Position numbers and translations under genes: made by a program. Shown here piece after piece: positions 1 to 5,459 of a stretch of DNA of 5,607 bases (within the stretch, counting starts at the first letter, position 1; the number at the start of each line of letters is the position of its first letter). The notes under the pieces were generated by a model that saw only the letters and a list, made by a program, of their open reading frames with translations, made no database searches and had not been told where the DNA came from. Origin of the DNA: Bacteroidales bacterium (GTDB lineage Bacteria > Bacteroidota > Bacteroidia > Bacteroidales > GCA-2748055); the NCBI GenBank assembly GCA_024763595.1, contig JANTFK010000260.1:1-5607 (forward strand), given 5' to 3'.

Positions 1-299
1 AGCGAAGCCAGGTGTTCATCCAGTTCCCTGAGCCTGCTACCCGCGATTTTTGAATATGGATATGCTTTTTTAACATTCCTTACCAGCCGCCTGTATTTTC
101 TGGTCAGATAAAGATATTCATAATCTTTCCTGTCATATACCCTGATTTCAGGCAGCACAACCATCGGGAGGGTATCATTGCCCTCGATGACACTTCTGGC
201 AATACCCGAATTGTCTTGCTGTGCATCCTGCCCCCTGAGGCGGGGCAGGAAACACAGCATGATTACCGTCAGGATGATATAGAGGCGCAGATGGCTCAT
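1..299 (-). CDS. DUF4294 family secreted protein, N-terminal part (cut by window edge)
   Basis: This partial gene, read on the minus strand, gives 99 residues before the window ends. Residues 4-18 form a hydrophobic segment after a short N-terminus with Arg5 (LRLYIILTVIMLCFLP), followed by a polar stretch rich in Gln and Asp. That resembles a Sec signal peptide, so the protein is probably exported; I cannot fix the cleavage site. The mature start has a 'GNDTLPMVVLPEIRVYD' block (about 40-56), then 'YLTRKYRRLVRNVKKAYPYSK' positions 64-84, with the Tyr/Arg-rich helix ending in YPY that I associate with DUF4294 proteins of Bacteroidetes. Their function is unknown to me. The ATG lies 6 bp after the elbB stop codon, so the gene is probably cotranscribed with elbB and translated by coupling; no clear Shine-Dalgarno site is visible. 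The family assignment is from recalled motifs, and the C-terminal half cannot be seen. Confidence 0.75.
   Translation of the reverse strand, partial: MSHLRLYIILTVIMLCFLPRLRGQDAQQDNSGIARSVIEGNDTLPMVVLPEIRVYDRKDYEYLYLTRKYRRLVRNVKKAYPYSKIAGSRLRELDEHLAS
226..250. repeat. GC-rich perfect hairpin inside the DUF4294 coding region
   Basis: TCCTGCCCC (226-234) and GGGGCAGGA (242-250) are perfect 9-bp inverted copies around a 7-nt loop. On the minus strand it covers codons about 17-25 of the DUF4294 gene, at the end of the signal-peptide region. There is no T-run after it on either strand, so it is not a standard intrinsic terminator. Confidence 0.6.
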
Positions 300-305
300 G
301 ACATC

Positions 306-953
306 TTACATCAACTTAAGCATAGCGTCTATCACGTTATCGGCCCCTTCAGCAATCTGTACAATGGTTGCATCAAGCATGTAACATGGTGTGGTGACCA
401 GGTTGTGTTCAGGGTCCACCACCACTTCACCATGGGTGGTATAGACATGTTTGGCACCCAGTGATTCCAGTGCATCTATGGTCCCTTCATCATTACCAAT
501 GGTCAGGTTCACCTCCCCCAGTACTTTTGCAAGAATTACGGGAGAGATACAGAGTGCACCCACAGGTTTTCTTAGCTCCACCATTCCCCGGATAGCCGCT
601 TCAACTACAGGAAGCACGGTGGCATCGGCCCCGTCAAAGGCCCAGCTCGACAGGTTCTTTGCAGCTCCAAACCCCCCGGGAAAGAGTAACCCGTCGAAAG
701 CTTTGGGGTCGAACTGATTCAGATTCTGAATCTTGCCCCTGGCAATCCGGGCAGACTCAACCAGGACATTCCTTGTCTCTTCCATCTCTTTTCCGGTAAT
801 GTGGTTGATAACATGAAACTGGTCAATATCAGGAGCAAAAATTTCATAACTACAGCCCTGCCTGGCAATGGCCAGCAGGCTCAGAGTGGCTTCGTGAATC
901 TCTGCGCCATCGAAGACGCCACATCCGGACAATACTACTGCGATTTTTTTCAT
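306..953 (-). CDS. elbB: ElbB, DJ-1/PfpI-family isoprenoid biosynthesis glyoxalase-like protein
   Basis: This 215-residue protein matches the length and pattern of Escherichia coli ElbB (about 217 residues), a cytoplasmic class I amidotransferase-like protein of the DJ-1/PfpI superfamily. Visible signatures are the N-terminal strand and turn 'MKKIAVVLSGCGVFDGAEIHEA' region (1-22, with Glu18 and Glu21 in the conserved acidic spot), 'VINHITGKEMEETRNVLVESARI' (48-70), 'PGGFGAAKNLS' (92-102), the nucleophile elbow 'GALCISP' with Cys135, and 'VTTPCYMLD' (186-194) near the C-terminus. E. coli ElbB has been tied to isoprenoid biosynthesis and shows weak glyoxalase activity on glyoxal in vitro; its physiological role remains unclear. 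The start is the ATG giving the canonical MKKI beginning. It is divergent from thpR and is followed 6 bp downstream by the DUF4294 gene. All family motifs are intact. Confidence 0.93.
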   Translation of the reverse strand: MKKIAVVLSGCGVFDGAEIHEATLSLLAIARQGCSYEIFAPDIDQFHVINHITGKEMEETRNVLVESARIARGKIQNLNQFDPKAFDGLLFPGGFGAAKNLSSWAFDGADATVLPVVEAAIRGMVELRKPVGALCISPVILAKVLGEVNLTIGNDEGTIDALESLGAKHVYTTHGEVVVDPEHNLVTTPCYMLDATIVQIAEGADNVIDAMLKLM

Positions 954-1023
954 GGGTATACTGTTTAATCTGCAATTGATACATTTGTGATGGCTAATTT
1001 ATGGAAATCTGATCGCTTTGTAA
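954..1023. promoter_or_regulatory. Divergent elbB/thpR intergenic promoter region
   Basis: This 70-bp AT-rich gap separates two divergent start codons and must hold both promoters unless they lie inside the genes. Each strand carries a plausible core element (listed separately), and the two would overlap, so their use could be mutually exclusive. No operator-like palindrome stands out. Confidence 0.5.
980..987 (+). promoter_or_regulatory. Candidate Bacteroidetes -7 box for thpR
   Basis: TACATTTG matches the Bacteroidetes -7 consensus TAnnTTTG exactly and would start transcription about 30 nt before the thpR ATG. No convincing TTTG -33 element sits about 20 nt upstream, so this is a half-supported site. 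Confidence 0.3.
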
Positions 1024-1024
1024 A
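994..1024 (-). promoter_or_regulatory. Candidate elbB promoter
   Basis: On the minus strand TTTACA (1024-1019) is followed after 17 nt by TAAATTAG (1001-994). This is a reasonable -35/-10 pair, and the second element differs from the Bacteroidetes -7 box TAnnTTTG at one position. It would give an elbB leader of roughly 35 nt. The site overlaps the start codon of thpR. Confidence 0.3.
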
Positions 1025-1593
1025 TGATTAATCCATACTTTCGAACATTTATAGGATTGCCTCTGCGTGTTGGTAGCGGTTTTCTGGAAGCCCGAAATGT
1101 TTTGATGGGCATGCTGGGAGAGGAAAAGATCAGCTGGGTACCACCGGAAAATTACCATGTAACGCTGCGTTTTATAGGGAGCACGGATCCCTTCGATGTT
1201 AAAAGGATCGGAGATGCCCTGGTATCCCGGATAACCGTACCTTCACGGACCACCATCCGTCTTGCAGGTCCGGGTAGTTTTGGCCCGCAGAAAAAACCCA
1301 GGGTGATCTGGGTTGGTTTCGAAGAAACAGATTTCTTCAGCAACCTTTACCTTGATGTAAATCAAGTTCTCACCCAGTGCGGAATTGAGGGTGAGGGGCA
1401 TACTTTTACCGCTCATCTTACCCTGGGCAGGATCCGCAGTATGAAAGATACACAAGGATATTACCATGCTCTTAGTAAGATGAAAGACAGTTTCAGGGAA
1501 GATCTGAAATTTGACAGCGTGATATTCTACCGCAGTGAACAGGGCTCAGGAGGGCCGGTCTACAGTGTGTTGAAAGAGATCCAGTTCCGTTAG
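1024..1593 (+). CDS. thpR: RNA 2',3'-cyclic phosphodiesterase ThpR (LigT/2H family)
   Basis: This 189-residue cytoplasmic enzyme belongs to the 2H phosphoesterase superfamily. It hydrolyses 2',3'-cyclic phosphate RNA ends to 2'-phosphomonoesters; E. coli ThpR/LigT, about 176 residues, also joins tRNA half-molecules through a 2'-5' bond in vitro. Both catalytic HxTx motifs are present and correctly spaced: His45-Val-Thr47-Leu in 'PENYHVTLRFIG' and His131-Leu-Thr133-Leu in 'FTAHLTLGRI'. Other family marks are 'FRTFIGLPL' at the N-terminus (6-14), 'PRVIWVGF' (92-99) and 'GSGGPVYSVL' (174-183). The ATG directly follows an in-frame TAA (1021-1023), so it is the earliest possible start, and it places the first strand at the expected distance from the N-terminus. 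No Shine-Dalgarno site is seen. It is divergent from elbB and convergent with the carboxylase operon, so it is probably transcribed alone. Confidence 0.94.
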   Translation: MINPYFRTFIGLPLRVGSGFLEARNVLMGMLGEEKISWVPPENYHVTLRFIGSTDPFDVKRIGDALVSRITVPSRTTIRLAGPGSFGPQKKPRVIWVGFEETDFFSNLYLDVNQVLTQCGIEGEGHTFTAHLTLGRIRSMKDTQGYYHALSKMKDSFREDLKFDSVIFYRSEQGSGGPVYSVLKEIQFR

Positions 1594-1600
1594 GGGGCGG

Positions 1601-2137
1601 TTACCCTTTCTGAATCTCGATAAGGAGATCGTCCTTCATTACCACATCATTCTGTTTAACTCCGATCGATTTGACCACGCCTGAAGCATGACTGGCAATT
1701 TCATTCTGCATTTTCATGGCTTCCAGAATGATAATGGGTTCACCCTCCTTTACCTCGGATCCCTCTTCCACCAGGATTTCCACGATCTTACCCGGCATGG
1801 GGGCCTCAACAGCAACAGTGGATGAAGTTTCCCTTTGCTTTTCAAGGAATCTCCTGCGCTTAAGTGAGATGGGGGTTTCTACTGTGAAAGAGTGCCATAC
1901 GCCGTTGATCATAATGGTATACCGGTTCTGGTTCTTTTCGATCACATCGAGCATGTACTTCTTGTTTTTCCAGACAATGTACGTGAACCCGTGGGGAGCC
2001 TCCCTGAGTTTGATATCCACCGTTTTCCCCTGGTACTTGACGCGTTTTTCCAGGGGCTTCCTGAATTCATAAGCCTTGTTGGAGGCGCTGAGGGCAATCA
2101 GCCTGGTTGATTTTTTCTTCTTCGCTACACGTGCCAT
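1601..2137 (-). CDS. Biotin carboxyl carrier protein subunit of acyl-CoA carboxylase
   Basis: This 178-residue protein carries the biotin that shuttles CO2 between the biotin carboxylase and the carboxyltransferase encoded just upstream. The C-terminal biotinyl domain (about 108-178) is complete: 'APMPGKIVEILVEEGSEV' region at 112-129, then the biotinylation motif Glu139-Ala-Met-Lys142-Met, with Lys142 as the predicted biotinylated residue 36 residues from the C-terminus, the usual distance. Residues 1-35 are lysine-rich and basic. Residues about 35-90 look like a small beta-rich domain ('YTIMINGVWHSFTVE' at 73-87), comparable to the segment before the biotinyl domain in propionyl-CoA-carboxylase-type carriers. 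The start lies 9 bp after the accC stop, so it is the third gene of the operon. Lipoyl domains share the fold, but the EAMKM motif and the context favour biotin. The gene ends 7 bp from the convergent thpR stop; no U-tract terminator is visible there. Confidence 0.93.
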   Translation of the reverse strand: MARVAKKKKSTRLIALSASNKAYEFRKPLEKRVKYQGKTVDIKLREAPHGFTYIVWKNKKYMLDVIEKNQNRYTIMINGVWHSFTVETPISLKRRRFLEKQRETSSTVAVEAPMPGKIVEILVEEGSEVKEGEPIIILEAMKMQNEIASHASGVVKSIGVKQNDVVMKDDLLIEIQKG

Positions 2138-2146
2138 AACAGGTAT

Positions 2147-3649
2147 TTATCGTAACCGTTTATTAAGGACCCAGGGTGCGATCTCCTTGCCCTTCTCTGT
2201 ATAAAGAGGTTTATCTTCATGCTCATGGATCTCCCTGGCATAATCATAGGCAGCAAAAAATGCGGCCAGCATCTCTTCATCGGCTTCATGCTGGTAAAAG
2301 ATTTTCAGTTCCTTTCCGATAAAGGAGGTGTTGAACCTGCCTTTCCTGAAGTTGCGGTTCTGTAATACGGCCCTGCAAAATGCCAGGGTGGTCTTGGTCC
2401 CCTTGATCCAGAACTTCCGGATAGCTATGGTCGATTGTTGAAGGGCTTTTTCGCGGTCTTCCGCATGGATGATCAGTTTGGCGATCATGGAATCATAGTA
2501 GGGCGTGATCACAGATCCGTCCCTGACACCCGTATCTACCCTGATATGCTCATTCTCGGGCCATGAGATCTTCTCGATGGTCCCCAGGCTGGGTGAAAAC
2601 CCCGATTGCACATCTTCTGCATTGATCCTCCATTCAATGGCCCATCCATTCAATTTGATCTCATCCTGGGTAAAAGGCAGTGTTTTACCTTCGGCTATAC
2701 GGATCATCTGCTCGATCAGGTCTATACCGGTTACCATCTCAGTTACCGGGTGTTCCACCTGGATGCGGGTATTCATCTCCATAAAATAGAAGTTGTTATC
2801 TTCATCCATCAGGAATTCCACCGTACCGGCCGAGTAATAATTCACAGACCTGGCAATTTTAAGTGCAGCTGTGCCCATCCTGCTCCTCAGCTCCTCGTCC
2901 AGTGCAGGGGAGGGTGATTCCTCCAGTAATTTCTGGTGCTTCCGCTGAACGGAACATTCGCGTTCACCCAGATGGACCAAGTTTCCGTGCTTATCGGCCA
3001 GAATCTGGAATTCAATGTGACGGGGTTCCCTCACATACTTTTCAATAAATACATCTGGATTATTGAACGCTTTTTCAGCTTCTTTGGTCGCCAGGTTGAA
3101 CATGCGCTCAATATCTTTTTCTTTACCCACTATGCGCATTCCCCTGCCTCCGCCACCTGCGGCGGCTTTCAGTATAACCGGGTAGCCTATTTCACTGGCG
3201 ATGGTCCTGGCCTCTTCTGCATCAGCCACGGCTCCTTTACTCCCCCCAAGCAGCGGAACAGTATGTTTCCTGGCCAGCTCTTTAGCAATGGTTTTATGCC
3301 CCATCCGGTAAATGGCATCGGGTGAGGGGCCAATGAAAATGATCTTCTCCTCTTCGCACCGCCTGGCAAAATCCGGATTCTCCGCCAGGAAACCATAGCC
3401 GGGATGGATCGCATCCACTTTGTGTTTTTTGGCATGATCAATGATGCGCTCAATATCCAGGAATTCAGGAATGTTACTGTCAATACTCTCAGTGAAATCA
3501 ATTACCTCATCGGCTTCATCCAGATACCAGGCATTGGGTTCCTTTGCAGTTTTAATAACATAGGAGCGAATTCCCATTTTCTGTGCCGTCCGGATGATGC
3601 GGATGGCAATCTCGCCCCGGTTCGCTATAAGTATGCTCTTGATTTTCAT
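2147..3649 (-). CDS. accC: Biotin carboxylase subunit of acyl-CoA carboxylase (AccC/PccA-type)
   Basis: This enzyme uses ATP and bicarbonate to carboxylate the biotin on the carrier protein. I choose the ATG at 3649 (500 residues, 'MKIKSILIANRGEIAIRI'), which fits the family N-terminus; an in-frame TTG six bases upstream is possible but less likely. The parts in order are the N-terminal biotin carboxylase domain with 'IHPGYGFLAENPDFA' (81-95), the ATP-grasp core with Lys119 and Lys161 (equivalent to E. coli Lys116 and Lys159), the glycine-rich loop 'GGGGRGMR' (165-172), 'ECSVQRKHQK' ending at Lys240 (E. coli Lys238), the catalytic block 'EMNTRIQVEHP' (291-301; Glu291, Asn293, Arg295, Gln297, Glu299), and the C-terminal domain with 'RVDTGVRDG' (Arg370, equivalent to E. 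coli Arg338) and 'TPYYDSMIAKLI'. All catalytic residues are present. It is about 50 residues longer at the C-terminus than E. coli AccC (449). That charged tail contains 'FFAAYDYAREIHEHEDKP' and resembles free-standing subunits of propionyl-type carboxylases. It lies 13 bp after the carboxyltransferase stop codon. Confidence 0.95.
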   Translation of the reverse strand: MKIKSILIANRGEIAIRIIRTAQKMGIRSYVIKTAKEPNAWYLDEADEVIDFTESIDSNIPEFLDIERIIDHAKKHKVDAIHPGYGFLAENPDFARRCEEEKIIFIGPSPDAIYRMGHKTIAKELARKHTVPLLGGSKGAVADAEEARTIASEIGYPVILKAAAGGGGRGMRIVGKEKDIERMFNLATKEAEKAFNNPDVFIEKYVREPRHIEFQILADKHGNLVHLGERECSVQRKHQKLLEESPSPALDEELRSRMGTAALKIARSVNYYSAGTVEFLMDEDNNFYFMEMNTRIQVEHPVTEMVTGIDLIEQMIRIAEGKTLPFTQDEIKLNGWAIEWRINAEDVQSGFSPSLGTIEKISWPENEHIRVDTGVRDGSVITPYYDSMIAKLIIHAEDREKALQQSTIAIRKFWIKGTKTTLAFCRAVLQNRNFRKGRFNTSFIGKELKIFYQHEADEEMLAAFFAAYDYAREIHEHEDKPLYTEKGKEIAPWVLNKRLR

Positions 3650-3662
3650 GGGCAATTAATTG

Positions 3663-5222
3663 CTATAGGGGGATATTACCATGCTTCCTGGCAGGATTGT
3701 TCATGAATTTCGTTTCAAGGGCCTCATAGGAACGGATCAGTTTCATCCTCGTTTCTGCAGGATCAATGACCTCGTCTATGAAACCACGTTCATCGGCCAC
3801 ATAGGGATTGGCAATCTCATTTCTGTATCTGGCAGCCAGTTCTTTTTTCATGGTTGCCGGATCTTCAGATGCGGCCAGTTCTTTCCTGTATAATATGGCT
3901 ACCGCTCCTTCCGGTCCCATTACTGCAATCTCTGCGGTGGGCCAGGCAAAATTAAAATCACCTCCCAGGTTCTTGCTGTTCATTACACAATAGGCCCCCC
4001 CATATGATTTGCGCAGGATCACCGTAATCCGGGGTACCGTTGAGTCGGCAAAAGCGTAGAGCATTTTTGCACCGTGCCTGATGATCCCGTTGTGCTCCTG
4101 ATCAATACCGGGCAGGAAACCGGGAACATCTTCAAGGATCAGAAGGGGGACATTGAAAGCGTCACAAAACCTGATAAACCGGGCCCCTTTATTGGAAGAG
4201 TCGATATCCAGTGTGCCTGCCAGGGTTTTAGGCTGGTTGGCCACAATGCCGATCACTTTCCCGTCCAGCCTGCCAAAGCCAACCACGATATTCTGTGCAT
4301 AGTTTTCTGAAATTTCAAGGAAGGAACGTTTATCGATGATCAGGTTGATCACATCCTTTACATCGTAGGGTTTATTGGGATCATCGGGAACGATATCCCT
4401 TAGTTTCTCTTCAATATCAGGGGTTTCATCTTCCGATATCTCCATTTCCGGCGGATTCTCCATGTTATTGGATGGCAGATAGGAGAGCAACTGGCGCACA
4501 CCCAACAGGGTGTTCTCTTCATCTTCATACACCATATGTGCCACTCCGCTTTTTTTGGAATGGATACCGGCACCCCCCAGGTCATTGAATGTTACATCTT
4601 CATTTAACACTTCTTTCACCACATTGGGTCCTGTTACAAACATATAGCTTGTCTGGTTGGTCATAAACACAAAATCGGTAATGGATGGAGAGTAGACCGC
4701 CCCTCCTGCTGCGGGCCCCATAATTACCGAGATTTGCGGTATAACCCCCGATGATTGAACATTGCGGTAAAAGATCCCTGCATATCCGGCCAGGCTTGCA
4801 ACTCCCTCCTGGATCCTGGCACCGCCCGAATCTATAAGCCCGATCATGGGTGCGCCCATTTTTTGCGCCATATCCTGGATCTTCATGATCTTTGCCGCAT
4901 GGACCGTACCCAGGGAACCTCCCATGACTGTGAAATCCTGGGCGTATGCAAATGTGAGCCTGCCACGGATCAACCCGTGTCCTATAATGACCCCGTCACC
5001 ATAGGCCTGCTGTACCTTGCCAAATCCGGTATCCGACTTATCGGGCGTAACATAAGCATCAATCTCCTCAAATGTATCTTCGTCAAACAGAATGTCGATT
5101 CTTTCCCAAGCGGTTAGTTTCCCTTTGGCATGCTGTCTGTTTTCAGCTCCGGTATCGTGTTGGTTTTCATACAGCTTCCGTCTTTCGAGGAAACGTGTGA
5201 AATTTCTTCCTTTAACATCCAT
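3663..5222 (-). CDS. Acyl-CoA carboxylase carboxyltransferase (beta) subunit, PccB/MmdA type
   Basis: This 519-residue protein transfers CO2 from carboxybiotin to an acyl-CoA, most likely propionyl-CoA to give methylmalonyl-CoA. It has the two crotonase-like halves of the family. The N-terminal half has 'QHAKGKLTAWERI' (30-42), 'SGGARIQEG' (132-140) and 'GPAAGGAVYSP' (169-179); the C-terminal half has 'GIVANQP' (325-331), 'LEDVPGFLPG' (363-372), 'LRKSYGGAYCVMNSK' (403-417) and 'AWPTAEIAVMGPEGAV' (426-441). It ends in 'ARKHGNIPL', the classic C-terminus of PccB/MmdA proteins. Both Gly-Gly oxyanion holes (173-174 and 408-409) are intact. Residue 412, the position reported to set acyl-chain preference in Streptomyces PccB, is Cys rather than Asp or Ile. 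The start is supported by AAGGA seven bases upstream. It is first in an operon with the biotin carboxylase and carrier. No sodium-pump decarboxylase membrane subunit lies in the window, which favours a carboxylase over a methylmalonyl-CoA decarboxylase role. Confidence 0.94.
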   Translation of the reverse strand: MDVKGRNFTRFLERRKLYENQHDTGAENRQHAKGKLTAWERIDILFDEDTFEEIDAYVTPDKSDTGFGKVQQAYGDGVIIGHGLIRGRLTFAYAQDFTVMGGSLGTVHAAKIMKIQDMAQKMGAPMIGLIDSGGARIQEGVASLAGYAGIFYRNVQSSGVIPQISVIMGPAAGGAVYSPSITDFVFMTNQTSYMFVTGPNVVKEVLNEDVTFNDLGGAGIHSKKSGVAHMVYEDEENTLLGVRQLLSYLPSNNMENPPEMEISEDETPDIEEKLRDIVPDDPNKPYDVKDVINLIIDKRSFLEISENYAQNIVVGFGRLDGKVIGIVANQPKTLAGTLDIDSSNKGARFIRFCDAFNVPLLILEDVPGFLPGIDQEHNGIIRHGAKMLYAFADSTVPRITVILRKSYGGAYCVMNSKNLGGDFNFAWPTAEIAVMGPEGAVAILYRKELAASEDPATMKKELAARYRNEIANPYVADERGFIDEVIDPAETRMKLIRSYEALETKFMNNPARKHGNIPL

Positions 5223-5229
5223 GCGTTAA

Positions 5230-5234
5230 TCCTT
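5230..5234 (-). promoter_or_regulatory. Shine-Dalgarno site of the carboxyltransferase gene
   Basis: AAGGA on the minus strand lies 7 nt before the ATG at 5222. It is the clearest ribosome binding site in the window, the other genes having weak or no such site, and it supports the chosen start. Confidence 0.6.
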
Positions 5235-5243
5235 AATGCATCA

Positions 5244-5285
5244 GATAAGATTTGTCAAGGTAAAAAAAAAGTTCCTGGTCTTATC
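5244..5285. repeat. Inverted repeat in the carboxylase operon leader
   Basis: GATAAGA (5244-5250) and TCTTATC (5279-5285) are perfect 7-bp inverted copies separated by 28 nt. The spacer holds a run of nine A (5262-5270; nine T on the coding strand). The repeat lies between the predicted promoter and the Shine-Dalgarno site, so it would be in the 5' untranslated RNA. It could be a weak leader hairpin, a protein site, or chance in AT-rich DNA. Confidence 0.35.
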
Positions 5286-5295
5286 AAACATGTTG

Positions 5296-5329
5296 CAAAA
5301 CTATAAAAAATCTTAAAGCTTTAGTCAAA
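5296..5329 (-). promoter_or_regulatory. Promoter of the acyl-CoA carboxylase operon
   Basis: On the minus strand TTGACT (5328-5323) is followed after exactly 17 nt by TATAGT (5305-5300), close to the sigma-70-type TTGACA/TATAAT pair. The same site also fits the Bacteroidetes pattern: TTTG (5329-5326), 22 nt, then TAGTTTTG (5303-5296) matching TAnnTTTG. Transcription would start near 5290, leaving a leader of about 70 nt before the ATG at 5222. The -35 element sits at the downstream end of the nucleotidase remnant. Confidence 0.55.
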
Positions 5330-5459
5330 GTAACCCCGATCTGCCGCTGAGGCCCTGTTTACCGAGGATGCAGGGATCAGTGCGCCCCTGGTCAGGTAGC
5401 CTCCCCTTCCGTTTCTGCGGTAAGAATTAATGACTACCCGGTAGCGCTTTTGGTGATCA
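5321..5459 (-). pseudogene. Degraded remnant of a 5'-nucleotidase-family C-terminal domain
   Basis: A minus-strand frame just after the Crp/Fnr stop codon encodes 'YRVVINSYRRNG' then 'GGYLTRGALIP', ending in 'ADRGYFD' and TAA at 5323-5321. I recognise the pattern Y-x-V-x-x-NSYR-x-NGGGG-x-LT-x-GAGIP from the C-terminal domain of UshA-like 5'-nucleotidases and 2',3'-cyclic-nucleotide 2'-phosphodiesterases, especially in Bacteroidetes. Two key glycines look mutated (Arg for Gly in the GGGG loop, Leu for Gly in GAGIP). The usual following 'TDKDLRYY' segment appears eroded to 'ADRGYFD'. The metallophosphatase domain that normally precedes it (several hundred residues) is absent, as the Crp/Fnr gene abuts directly. 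No start codon or ribosome site of its own is credible: the frame's only upstream ATG is inside the Crp/Fnr gene. The match is from memory and could be coincidental. Confidence 0.45.

Noticed and set aside
216..464. Plus-strand open frame of 82 codons over the DUF4294/elbB junction
   Set aside because: It lies opposite two genes with clear family motifs, its translation shows no domain pattern, and it has no ribosome site. The same reasoning removes the other antisense frames over elbB and the carboxylase genes.
1152..1467. Two minus-strand open frames opposite thpR
   Set aside because: They are shadows of the well-supported thpR frame with no recognisable protein features.
3650..3655. TTG start at 3655 for the biotin carboxylase
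   Set aside because: The ATG at 3649 gives the family-typical N-terminus; the TTG would add only Met-Pro and has no better ribosome site.
3663..5222. Methylmalonyl-CoA decarboxylase alpha subunit (sodium pump) as the function of the carboxyltransferase
   Set aside because: The sequence alone does not separate it from PccB, but the directly adjacent biotin carboxylase and carrier genes, and no membrane decarboxylase subunit in the window, favour a carboxylase.
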